A model generated the notes under the pieces. The model was not told where the DNA came from, ran no database searches, and worked only from the letters and a program-made list of their open reading frames with translations. A program made the translations under genes and the position numbers. DNA of 34,287 nucleotides from Chrysochromulina tobinii (taxonomy: Eukaryota > Haptophyta > Prymnesiales > Chrysochromulinaceae), in NCBI GenBank assembly GCA_001275005.1, contig JWZX01002445.1, forward strand, positions 1 through 34,287, in the 5' to 3' direction. Positions 16,003-26,829 of this stretch are shown piece after piece (the stretch's first letter is position 1; each line of letters starts with the position of its first letter).

Positions 16003-19000
16003 TGTTACCAGGTGCACAGCTTCCCGGCATGCAGCTTCCCGGCGCGCAGCTGCCTAGCGCTCAACTTCCCAACTTTGGCTTTGGCGGCAGTTCTACCAGC
16101 GGCCTGCTGCCGGCAATGCCCGGTGCGCTCGGACTGCCATCGGCGCAAGACTTTGGCGGCTTTGAGCAGGAGCAGCACGGCGGCGGCATGGGTGGCTCTT
16201 CGGGTGGCCAGCCGCTCTTTCCCGGGCAGCAGCAGCAGCAGCAGCAGGGACGTCAGGTCAAGAGTAACACCGTGCGCTCCGGCCAGCATTTCGGATCTGA
16301 GTCGGCTTCGGGCGGTGGCGCTGGCAGTTTCCGTGGTGGCGGCGGCATGGGCGGCGGCGGCGGCATGGGCGGCTGTTCGATCAGCAGCGTCGCGACGACC
16401 GAGCGCGGCTTCCACTCGTTGCACCGGGGCCGATTCCCAGTGCCCTTGCTCGACCCGATCGTCGCGTGGGACCTTCTCTCGGCTCCCGACACCAAGGGCT
16501 GGAAGGAGGTTGTGGGCGAGATTGACAAGAAGGCCAAACCGCGTGTCAGCTCGTACCGCGTGCGCATCGTCGATGAGGCGGCGGCGGGGGCGGCGGCAGC
16601 GGAGGCGGCGGAGGGCGAGTGGCCAGCCCGCATCGATGCGAGCGCGCGCTCGCCGCGCGTCGTGTTCGTTCGCCGGCTTCGCCGGCCGCTGCCGTTGAGC
16701 GTGGCTGTCGCTCGTGAACTTGATAGCCGCGGGAGGCAGCGTAAGCGTCTCGACCCCGTGACGAGTGCAGTGACGAGTGTGACGAGGCCCGAGCCTGCGC
16801 CACCGCCCAAGCCGCCGCCCAAGCCGCCGCCCAAGCCCTTGCCCATGCCGGATGGCGCTGATGGCGGTGCCGCGCTGAGCTCCCCAGCAGTCATGCCCTC
16901 ATCGCCCCCGATGGCTCCGAGGGCAGCGCAATTGGGCCTCTTCATGATCGGTTCGTCTCGTCCGGCAACCACAGCTCGTACTCCGACCATCGCTCGGACT
17001 CCAACCACGGCTCGCACTCCAATAGCCGCGACGCAAAAGTCGAGCTTGACGCTCGCCCCCCTGGATTTTGAGAGGCCTGTGCGGGGCTCCCCCCCAAACA
17101 CAGTGCGATTTCAAGTGCCCGCCGCCGCCGCAGACTTCGGCGATCTCGGCGTGGGAGATCCGCCGTGGTTACCTGCTCCAGGAGGGTCCATCGCTGCCAC
17201 GCGAGCCGCCCGTACCGCAGCCTCGAGGTCGCCCTCCCCCTCCCCGGAGCGTGAGCCTCCTGGGCATGCCTTCACGCTAGTTCTATTCACACCAGAAGAG
17301 CCTCCTGGGCATGCCGCCGATGCCGAGGCGTTAAGGGCGAGGGAGGGCACGGCTGCGACGCGTGTACAAGCGGTTCATCGCGGTCGCACCGGCAGGGCGA
17401 ATGCCGGTTTGATAGCACAGGCTCGAGAAGAAGCAAAGGCCACCGCAGCGTTTGCGGAGGCGGCGGCGGCGCCGGAGCCTGCGGCGGAGGTGATGGCGGC
17501 GGCGGCGGCGGCGACGGCGGCAGCGGCGGCGGCGGCCGATGAGGAAGCGCGAGCGCAGGCGAGCGCCGCGACGACGCTCCAAGCGGCGCGACGCGGCCGG
17601 GCAGCGCGCTGCGAGGCAGTAGCGCGTCGCATCGAGATGCACGCCCAAGAGCACGCGGCGCGGGAGGAGGAGGCGGAGGCGGCAATCGAGGCGGCTCTGC
17701 TAGCCCAGGCCGAGCGCGCCGCTATCACGCTGCAGGCCACGCATCGAGGGCAGATGGGGCGTGAGCAAATCCGAACACGTAGGGTGGAGGCGGAGCTGGC
17801 GGCCGCGGCTGCAGCGGAGGCGGAGCGGCTGGAAGCGGAGCGATTGGCAGCTGCGCAGGCTGAAGCTGTCAGGCTTGCGGCCGAAGCGGCGGCGGCGGCC
17901 GAAGCGGCCGCGGCGGCCGAGGCGGCCGCGGCGGCCGAGGCCAAGGCTGCCGCTGAGGCTGCGGCAGTAGCAGCAAAGGCAGCCGCGGACGCGAAGGCAG
18001 TCGCGGACGCGAAAGCTGCCGCGGCGCGGCCGGCGCCCATTGTAGCACCCGAGTCACCGCGACGTCCACTTGCGAAGCCATCGCTGCTGACGCCAGCGCC
18101 CAACCTGCCCTCTGCTGCGCCCCTGGTGCCGGCCTTGCCATCGGCGCAATTGGCAATGGGCTTTGGTGAGACCAAGTGGTTCCCGAAGGCGACGCTCCAC
18201 CCGTCGGATTCGGTGATTGAGGACTTGCTCGATGGGGATGAGGGGCGGCGGCCGTTGTCGTCGAAGGCGGCGCGGGTGCTGCCGGTGACGGTCGTGGAGT
18301 CGCCTCGGGAGGAAGGCGAAGACGGCCTCTCCCTGGCCTACTCGACTGAGAAGAAGAAAAAGAAGGACAAGGTGCTTGCGGCACAGCTAACCAAGGACCA
18401 GCGCGCCTCTCCCGACTCGGACTCGATGGGCAAGCTCATGAACCGCAAGGCGCCGCCGCCGCCGCCAGGGCCGCCCGCCGCCTCCAGGGCTACGGGCCCC
18501 CAGGGTCTATTGCCGGGGACGCCGCCATGGCCGCCGCCGTACCCCGTGTCCATGCCGGGGACCCCATCGCCGCCGCTGGCGTTGCCGCAGTACCTCTGCC
18601 CGATTTCTCACGAGGTCATGTTGGACCCCGTCTCCGGCCCCGATGGCCACACGTACGAGCGCGCAAACATTGAGACGTGGCTACAGACACACGACACCAG
18701 CCCCAGCACTGGCGCGAAGCTGCCGCATAAGCTGCTTTCTTCGAATCTGGCTCTGCGTCAGATGATCCAAAAGTCAATGACATCGCATGCGCCGGCGCAG
18801 TACCTCTGCCCGATTTCTCACGAGGTCATGTTGGACCCCGTCTCCGGCCCCGATGGCCACACGTACGAGCGCGCAAACATTGAGTCGTGGCTACAGACGC
18901 ACGACACCAGCCCCAGCACTGGCGCGAAGCTGCCGCATAAGCTGCTTTCTTCGAATCTGGCTCTGCGTCAGATGATCCAAAAATCGATGACGGCTCAGCT

Positions 19001-19422
19001 GAAAGTGTTGGCACCTGTGAAGAAGGAGGAGCAGGGTGTGAATGATGAAGAGGAGGGTCGCCCCTTATCGCCTTCGTTTGGCCTTTTGGCGGATCGGCTT
19101 CCTGCGACACCAACGCAGCCATCGACAGGTCCGCGCGCGATGACGCCGCTGTGGCTGCAGGAGCGATCTCCGGAGCGATCTCCGGAGCGATCGAAGCCGA
19201 TGACACCCTCACCATTCTCTCCCCCGATGACGCCAAAGTCGACCAAGCCGCCGAAGCCGCTCGAGTCACTGCCGGACTTATCCAACGAGGCCGATCCGGA
19301 GCTCGCCCAAAGGAGATTGGCACAAAATCTGGAGGAGTCCGGTGTTTTGTTCGAGGACTCCGACGAGGATCGTCATCAGGAGGCGCCATGGACAAAGGAT
19401 AAGACGCCGCCGCCGCAGCCGA

Positions 19423-19453
<31 letters not shown>

Positions 19454-22400
19454 ACTGAAGCCCGCGCCGGAGCCCCTGGAGCTCGAAGAGGACGCTTCGG
19501 GCGCTCAGGTGAAGGCGGAGCTAAGGAAGCAGTGGCTCGGGCACGAGGAGGAGGAGGAGTCTCTTCCCAAGCTCGCCACGCTGCCCAAGCCCAAGCCCGC
19601 CGAACCGCCACCGCCCCCAACCAAGCCTGCCACGCCGCCGCAGCCACCGCCGCCGCCACCGCCGCCAAAGCCGCCCACGCCGCCGCCGCCACTGCCGCCG
19701 CTGCCCGAAGAGTTTCGCGACCCGCGCAACTCGCCCCCGATTGCAGCCTTCCTACAGACCCTGGCGAGAGCCGCCGCCGACGCGAAGCCCGGCGGCAACA
19801 TGAAGGCGTCCCTGGACGGGCTCTGTGCGCTCGCCAGCCACGAGCGCGAGGCCGTGGCGGCGGCCATGCTACACGATTCGCAGTTCCTGATCCCCGCGGC
19901 CAAGGCGACCGAGCGCAAGTCGGAGTTCGAGCGTCTTACGAGCGTTGTCGGCGTGTGCGCCCGGATGCAGCGAGCTCAGTTGCTCCGTCGCCTCTACTTG
20001 TACAAGCATGCCATCGCGGACCTCGACGCTGCCATCGCCGGCGCGCCGAAGCTGCCGCCACCGCCGCCGGGGACGCCTCCAGCCCCCGAGCCGCCGCCGA
20101 TGCAGCAGATGATGCTCGCGCGCGCAGAGCAGTACGCGCTCCTCGAGCAGCATGCCGACGCGATCAGCGACTATACGGCGCTCCTGCCCCCGCCGCTCGG
20201 CAGAGCGACCAAGGCCCTCGAGCTGCAGGGCGACAAGATGGCGGACGCACTCATGGCGCGCGCCAAGTCGAGTGAGGCCTCGAATCTCTTTGACAAGGCG
20301 ATGGCCGATCTCAAGTTCTTGACGGAGAACTTTCCGAATCTTTCGGACGCGTTCCTCGCCCTCGCGGCCCTGCATAAGCGGCTCAACCAGGACAAGCCCC
20401 AGCTGGCGGCGATGAGCAAGGCGGCGATCCTTCGCCCCGGAGATCCGCACCTGGCGGTCCAGGCGTCCTCGCTTGCTGAGAAGCTCGGCGACCGCACGCA
20501 GGGCATCGGGCTGCTCAGCACGATCCTCAAAAAGGGCTCGACGCCTGAGACGCTGTTCAAGCGGGCAAGGCTGCGCGTCGACGTTGCCACGAACGAGCCG
20601 AAGAGCGCTTTTGAGCGCGAGGCCCTCTTTGCAGGGGCTGCGGAGGACCTGTCGCAGGTGCTCAAGCACCAGCCACAGCACGCGATGGCGCTCCTGTGCC
20701 GAGGCTGCATCGAGGGATGCGGCCCCAAACGAAAGCGTGCCCTCGACGACCTTGCAACCGCCGCCGAGCTCTTCGAGGGCGACGAGGTGGCGAAGGAGAA
20801 GCCCGGCTACGTGGCCCAAGCTTGGAAGTGCCACGTCGCGCGTGGCATCATCTACGAGTCGGGTGGCGACTTCACCGGCGCCGTGTCCGAGTACCTTCTC
20901 GCCGCGCGCAAGCAGCCCAATAGTGGCTTCCCACTCGTGGCGGCCGCGCTCTGCCATGCGCACTTTGCAGGGGACGACCCGGTCGCTCTGTACTATTGCA
21001 CTCGTGCGCTGACTCGTGAGCGTGGATGCGTGCGCGCGTACGTGGTGCGCGCCGAGACGTTTCTACGGATGGGCGACATGAAGCGTGCGTACGTTGACCT
21101 GCGCACGGCGCTCCAAGCACGGCCCGAGTGGACGGTGCTGCATGCGCTCCACGCCCGCTTCCTGCTCGTGGCAAATAGGATCCAGCCCGCCGTGCGCGAG
21201 TGCTGGAGCCTCGCGCAGAGTTGGATGGCGCTTCGCCGGCCGCCGCTCGTCATCGCGCCGCCGCCGCCCAAGTCACAGGCGCATGCCAAGGGCAAGCCGC
21301 CGGCCAAAGGCACCGACAAACCCTCCGACAAGGGCGCCGACAAAGGCGGCGCCAGCGCGGCCCCGCCAGACGGCGGCACCGCTGGCGGCGACAAGAGCGC
21401 CGGGGGCGACAAGGCCACGGGGGGTGCCACCAAGGCGGGGGGGGCGGGCGCGGGCTCGACCCTCTCGGAGCCGCCGGTGAGCCTCGATCGTGACGGTTTT
21501 GTCTTTTCGCCGGGCCTGGGCGCGACGATGCGCATCGTGCCGGGCGAGAAGCTTGGCGGCGTGTCGGGCGCGACGCCCGAGGCGGTGGCCAAGATGGCCA
21601 GCAGCCTTGAAGGCTTGATGGTCGAGCTGATGGCCGAATGTGCACTGCTGCTCGACAGGCCGCTTGATGCAGCGGCGCTGCTGCTTCAGCTCACCGAGCC
21701 TCCCCGTAAGAAGGTCGGCGAAGCTCCAAAGCCGATGAACATATTCGCGGGGTTGGCGGGAGGCGCACCGGGTGGCGCAGCGGGAGGCGAGGCGCGTCCG
21801 CTCGTCGTGCCTCCGACACGCCTCGCCCTCCTTGCCACCGCGTGGCAATGTGCGGGCGAGCTTGGGCTGGCAGCCGAAGCGAGCGCCCGCGCGTGCAGCG
21901 GCCCTTCGATGGTGCAGCTCATCAACCTGTCGCCAGCGGCCCAGTCCCTCTTTTGGTTGCGCCGCGGCCACCTGCTCATCGGCATGCATCGGCCCGTGGA
22001 CGCGGCGGACGCGTACCGAAAGGCTTTGGCAGCTCTGCCGACAAGTGCGGCCGCTGCCGAAGGGCATGTGTGGGCGCGTCATCTATGCGGCGCGGGCGAC
22101 GGCGACGACGGTGTGAATGCCGACCGCACGCTTGCCGCTGACCGTCCGCTCTCCGACCGTCGGATCGTGCGTGAGTACGACCGGCTGATCGAGCAGCACC
22201 CGTGGTCGGTGCGCGTGCGGCTCCATTATGCGCACGTGCTCTGGCGCCGCCACGACTACTACTGCGCCGCCTCTCAGCTCGACCACGCGGCGGAGCGCGC
22301 CAAGGCAGCCCAGCCGCACGTGCGCGGGATCGCTCTCGCCGTGCGCGCGCTCGTCGGCCTACGCGCGGAGCTGCCCGGCACGGCGCTCGAGGATCTCAAC

Positions 22401-23681
22401 GAGGCCCTTGGCCACGTGGCCACAACCCTCGACGAGTGCATCCGTCATCCCTTGCCGCCACACGCACGCCAGCTCGTGCACTATGTGCGGGGCACGTGCC
22501 TGCTGCGCATCCACGACGTGCCTGCCGCGGTGAAGGAGCTCGAGCTGGTCGATGTGCGGCACGCACTGCCAAAGGCCGAGGCCGAGTCGCTTGCCATTTT
22601 AGGGTACTCGCGCCCGCTCGTGACGGCGGCGTCCCAGGGCAGCGCACTCGATGAGACTGCGGCGCATGCGGCGCGCGTCGCCCTCACGCTGCGCGCGCAG
22701 CTCGCCGAGGCGTCGAGGTTGCAGCTCGCGTTCTGTGCCGCCTTCAATTTGGGACTCGGCTATTGGCGCCTTTGCCGGCCGGCCGATGCGCTACGTGCGC
22801 TGCTGAGCGCACAGCGGTGCGCGCATGCACTCGCCCGCCTTAGCGTCGACATCACCACCGCGCCGCCGCCGCCGCCCGCCAAGGCCGGCGCCAAGGCGCC
22901 CGTGCCGGCGGTGCCCGACAGCGAAGCGCTCGCCTGGCCCGTCGGCGCGCCGCCGCCGCTACGGGCGGGCGCCGCCGCAAGCGCGCACATCGTCTGCGCG
23001 CAGGCTCTGCAGCGGCTCGGCCGTTCTGTCGAGGCACTCTCTCACTTTGAGGCAGGGCTGCAAGTGCAGCCAGGCTGCCTCGCGGCCCTTCTCGGGCGCG
23101 GCGATCTCCACTTTGATCGAGGCGAGGTTCGTCAAGCGCGGCGCGCCTATTGCCGTGCAGCCTCGGTCCATCCGCTCTCGCCCGCGCCGCACGTGCGACT
23201 CGCGCGCTTGTACCACCACATGCTGCAGGAGGAGACGGCGTCTCGACTGGTGACGCAGGCACTTCGTCTCGACCCGAAGGATGCGGGGGGCGCTCGAGGC
23301 GCGCGCGGCACTCCGGCTGTCGAAGGGCGAATCTCACGGGGCGCTTGCCGACCTCACGGCCGCGCTCGCGTCGCCCTCGGCGCCGCCCTACGGCACGTCC
23401 CTGTGGAAGGCGCTGCATTGCGAGGCGGCCGCCGTTTACGCCCACATGGGCAACCGACACGAGGCGCTCCGGCTGTACGAAAAGGCGGCGGGCTGCTTGT
23501 CGGGCTCGTCGAGCGCGCTGCTCGGGCTGGGGACGCTCGCGCTGCACCAGAAAAAGTGGGCGGACGCGGCAGCCCACTTTGATGCGGCGCTCACCCTCGG
23601 GGCATCGGATGAGAGCCGTTTCGCCCTCGACGACGGCCAGCTGGTGCCGGCTGAGTTGTTGGCCACCGCCACCCTCCCCCC

Positions 23682-23720
<39 letters not shown>

Positions 23721-24774
23721 CGATTTGCCGACCGGCCGCGGCGGGGGCGGCTTGCTCGCTGCTCATGGCGGCAAGGGCGCCGGCAAGGGCGCCGGGAAGG
23801 GCAAGGAGGTGGCGCGCGACGCCATGTCGCGCCTGCGCGCACAGCGCGGCCGAGCGGCGCTGGGTGCGGGCGTCGCCTACCTCTGCCTTCGAAGGATCGA
23901 GCTCGCGCGCTCGAGATTCCTCGAGGCCATCGTGCTGCGCGGCGGCTGCGGGCGTACCCAGTTCAACCGTGGCGTCTTCCATCTGGTCGCCAACGAGCCG
24001 GAGGCAGCCGAGGCGGACCTGCTCAACTGCGTCAAGTTGCTGCCAACGAATGTGGAAGCGTGGGTGCGCAAGTCCCAGGCGATCGTGCGGCAGGAGGCCA
24101 CCTTCGGGTCCGGTGGAGGTGCTCGCAAGGTGCAGCTCCTGATGGACTATGCGAACGCCCTCCTGATCATCGACTTCGCGGCCGAGCAGAAGCGCAAGCA
24201 CGAGTACGCCAAGGCCGAGGCAGCCAGGGACGAGCGGCGTCGGAAGGACAAGGAGCTCGACGAGCAGTGGCGTCAGAGCCAACGAGCCGCCCACGGCAAC
24301 GCGCACGTCGACTCGATGGGCGGGCCGCCGCTGCCACCAGCGCTCTCCTTCGGGCCCGAGGCCCTCGTGCACAAGTACGGCCCGTCGCCGACGACAGCCG
24401 GCACTGCGGTCCTGGCGCAGTCCATGGGCGGTGGACCTCCGGGCAAGCAACGACTTGCGGTCACCCTGCCGCCTGGGTTGAGGCCGGGGGAGGAACTCCT
24501 GGTGCAGCACGCGGGCCAGCAGTACCGGTTCACGGTGCCAGCCAGCCTATCGACGGTCACCCAATGCCTGATCGAGGTGCCAAGGGCTCCGGACCGCGGA
24601 GCGACCTATGCTGAGATTTGGCAGGGCCGCGCGGAGACGTACCTTTGGACCTCGCAGCAAGTTCGAGCGTCGGCGGAGCAGCCGCAGGATGACGCCCAGG
24701 ACGACGCCCAGGTGCAGGACGACGCACAAGAACCGGCCCAAGACGACGCGCCCGCAGAGCCAGAGGAGGAGTAG
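15948..24774 (+). CDS. Giant poly-Q / IQ-motif / double U-box / TPR protein, with a one-base frame break
   Basis: The start CACCATGG is an ideal Kozak context. The first frame runs to 23582, but TPR-like coding moves to the next frame at the G6 run 23285-23290; counting five G gives about 2,941 residues. In order: poly-Q (9-18) and LPGAQLP repeats; Gly/Pro-rich low complexity; three IQ-like motifs (~469, ~543, ~594; e.g. ITLQATHRGQMGREQ), calmodulin-binding by family; an Ala/Glu coiled coil; two U-boxes (~881-946 and ~951-1016; YLCPISHEVMLDPVSGPDGHT); acidic and Pro-rich linkers including (Glu-Pro)n; a long TPR superhelix (~1265-2720) broken by Gly/Lys-rich loops; and a C-terminal AVTLPPGLRPGEELLV domain with an acidic Gln/Asp tail. 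U-boxes recruit E2 enzymes, so a large E3 ubiquitin ligase or scaffold is inferred. Substrates are unknown. The uninterrupted 2,544-codon first frame shows the gene is intronless. Confidence 0.8.
15972..16001 (+). repeat. (CAG)10 microsatellite encoding poly-Gln
   Basis: Ten perfect CAG codons directly after the start of the U-box/TPR protein; a shorter CAG tract (5 units) recurs near 16229-16245. Pure CAG runs are prone to length change. Confidence 0.95.
18587..18990 (+). repeat. Tandem duplication of a U-box coding unit (210-bp period)
   Basis: The copies at about 18587-18780 and 18797-18990 are offset by exactly 210 bp and differ at only about four or five positions that I could find, e.g. 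ACG/TCG (Thr/Ser) in the 'IETWLQ/IESWLQ' codon and ACA/ACG. Each codes for one complete U-box. Near identity even at synonymous sites implies recent duplication or gene conversion. Confidence 0.93.
23285..23290 (+). other. G6 homopolymer at the frame change in the U-box/TPR gene
   Basis: Upstream frame: ...LDPKDAGG then non-TPR sequence to a stop at 23582. The frame starting at 23281 continues as ALEARAALRLSKG..., a TPR helix. Five instead of six G gives DPKDAGALEARAAL without interruption. This suits a homopolymer sequencing error, a true indel, or ribosomal slippage. Confidence 0.8.
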
Positions 24775-25363
24775 CGCAGGTGCAGTACCCATTAGGTGAA
24801 GCTACAGGGCGACAGAGGTACAGGGCGACGGTGCGATGCGATGACGCGGATGAGCGATCGCTGCGTGCTGTGCGATGCGTTCCGATGTGTTCTTATGTAT
24901 TCCGTTAGAAGCTTTTTATCCCTCCGAATTTCCACAACCCCACACGACACGCGATGAGAGTGAGTGTCATCTGTCAGTGAGGTGCGGAGCCGTCCCTCGA
25001 GCGCGGGGGGACCCGGTTTTACCCAAGGGGGTAGGGGAGGGATTAATATCTGGATTTGCACCCCTTCCTCATACCCTGATTACAAACTGAGTGAGAAGCC
25101 TATACGGAACACGCTTAAAATCGATTAAAAACGCTCGCCTAATATGTATCGCGCCCAGTCCCGAGTCCGCGTACCAGGGGCCCAGGGCTCAGTCTTAAAG
25201 ACTACGCCTCCCGGCCTCCGCCCTACCGGTAACGCAACGGTCCACGTGAATGGGACCGGGAGCCGGCAGCAGCAGCTCACCGGATACGCTTTGCGTCCTA
25301 CGATGGATGTACGGAATTTTGTCCGCCCGAATCCCCGATCCGTCCGGGACGTGCCGGCCGCTC
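24775..25363. other. Intergenic region between convergent genes
   Basis: About 590 bp between the stops of the U-box/TPR gene and the Trp/Arg-rich gene. It includes AT-richer stretches (24880-24960, 25100-25150) and a GGGGACCC...GGGGGTAGGGG G-rich tract around 25010-25045. No RNA gene or coding region could be supported. Confidence 0.6.
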
Positions 25364-26587
25364 TTATGCTCTCAAGAATGACACTCGCTCCATTGCCTTC
25401 TTGTTGCTCGGCGCCCTGTCTCGCAACCCTTTGGTTGCAGAGCTGATTGCAGAATCTATGCCGCGGCCTATCTTCTCAAAGGAGAGCTTGCGCACCAGTG
25501 CACGAGTCTTCTCGAAGGAGAGCTGGCGCACAATCGATCGGGGCGGCAAGGCAGCAGAGGCACTGGAGGAACGCGCGAGCTCGTCCGGGTCGACAGCTAC
25601 CGCTTCGTCCCCGTCGGGTACCAGCAGCATGGGCTGTGGCTGCTCTGACAGCAGGAGCACGGGCGGCGGTGCCGTTAGCATCGCCAGCGATGACGGCGGT
25701 GTTGGCAACGGATACTGCGTCATCGCTGGCGTGTTGGCAACGAACTTCTCTGTGTCGCCGTCGCCATTCTCGCCCTCCTCGCTGTCCTCTGCATCGGATG
25801 GCGACGCACCCATGCCCGCCTCGCCCTCTGCGCTCCGTAGCCAGTGCCGCGCCACCGTCGTCGGGGCATGATAAAGAGCACTACCTATCTCAGGGTCCTC
25901 ATGGTCCTCAGGCGCGTCTCCGAGCACGTCGGCCGCCGCACGACGCAGCCATAACGGCATTGCCGTTCCTCTATCAAATATCGACTCGCCCGTCTCCTCG
26001 GGGCTGGCAGCGGCCGCGGGCCTGCCCAAGGATCCCTTCAACAGCGACGTTCTGGCAGGGAAGACCAGAGCATCAAAGGCGCGCCTCAGAGGAGCGACGC
26101 GCCTGGACCGTTTGGCACCGGCTTCTCGGCGCCCATCGGCGGCCGGCGTGTGCTCAGAGCGCTGCTCCTGCCACAGCATGTGCCAGCGCGCCCAGCTGTG
26201 CTTCAGCCTTCGTGTACAGCTCTCCGAGTTGAAGCGAGACTGCTTCAGCAAATGGACGAGCTGCCGCTCCCGTCGCATGTCGAGCCGGCGCGCCTCACAG
26301 CCCTTGAACCATCGCGTGTAGTTCTGCATGAGCCGGAGGCGCGCCATGAGTGCAGCGCGCCGCTGCGCCGCTCTACAGCGCAGTTCCCTAGCCATCAGCG
26401 CGTGCGCCGCTGTGAGCCAGGCAGCCAAGCGCATCCGGAGCTCAATGGCCCAAAAGGAGCTCACGCACGCGTTGAGGTTCTGCAGTGCTAGCGTTTTGGC
26501 CTCCCAGTGCGCAAACCAGCACTCCAAGCCCCAGCGGAGGTACTCTTGCCTCACTAAGAGTCCCACTTGGGAGATCTGGAGCGACAT
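25364..26587 (-). CDS. Hypothetical Trp/Arg-rich helical protein, possibly Sfi1-like, with repeated LSFEK motifs
   Basis: A 407-residue protein whose ATG at 26587 is the first after an in-frame stop (26636-26638). The N-terminal ~160 residues are helical and full of Trp and Arg at recurring spacing (YLRWGLECWFAHWEAK, YTRWFKGCEARR, HSWARWHMLWQEQ), resembling the W-rich repeats of Sfi1-type centrin-binding proteins; the match is loose. The middle is acidic and disordered (DAEDSEEGENGDGDTEK). Near the C-terminus two copies of R-(Q/K)-LSFEK occur about 11 residues apart (IVRQLSFEKTRALVRKLSFEK), each a typical basophilic-kinase phosphosite context. No signal peptide or membrane helix. Function unknown; a basal-body or cytoskeletal role is speculation. 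Confidence 0.65.
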   Translation of the reverse strand: MSLQISQVGLLVRQEYLRWGLECWFAHWEAKTLALQNLNACVSSFWAIELRMRLAAWLTAAHALMARELRCRAAQRRAALMARLRLMQNYTRWFKGCEARRLDMRRERQLVHLLKQSRFNSESCTRRLKHSWARWHMLWQEQRSEHTPAADGRREAGAKRSRRVAPLRRAFDALVFPARTSLLKGSLGRPAAAASPEETGESIFDRGTAMPLWLRRAAADVLGDAPEDHEDPEIGSALYHAPTTVARHWLRSAEGEAGMGASPSDAEDSEEGENGDGDTEKFVANTPAMTQYPLPTPPSSLAMLTAPPPVLLLSEQPQPMLLVPDGDEAVAVDPDELARSSSASAALPPRSIVRQLSFEKTRALVRKLSFEKIGRGIDSAISSATKGLRDRAPSNKKAMERVSFLRA

Positions 26588-26829
26588 CCAGAGCGGGGGT
26601 TTGCCGCTGGAAGCGACAGAGGATCCTTCGTCGCTCTATTGTACGGCAATCTCTGTGTCGCGGTCACACACAGATCGGGTATCGGAACGCGCGGCGGAGA
26701 AAGCTGTTCCATAAATGGGACTGAAATGGGAAAAGGCACTGTAGTACAGTAATTAGGCTCCGTCTTGCTGTCATACAGGTTCAAAAACACAGGTTCAAAA
26801 ACCCTGGGGGACGCGGTACTCTCAATGGA

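Noticed and set aside
22852-24510. 552-codon antisense frame over the TPR region
   Set aside because: TPR helices on the plus strand explain the region; the antisense product is Arg-rich and featureless.
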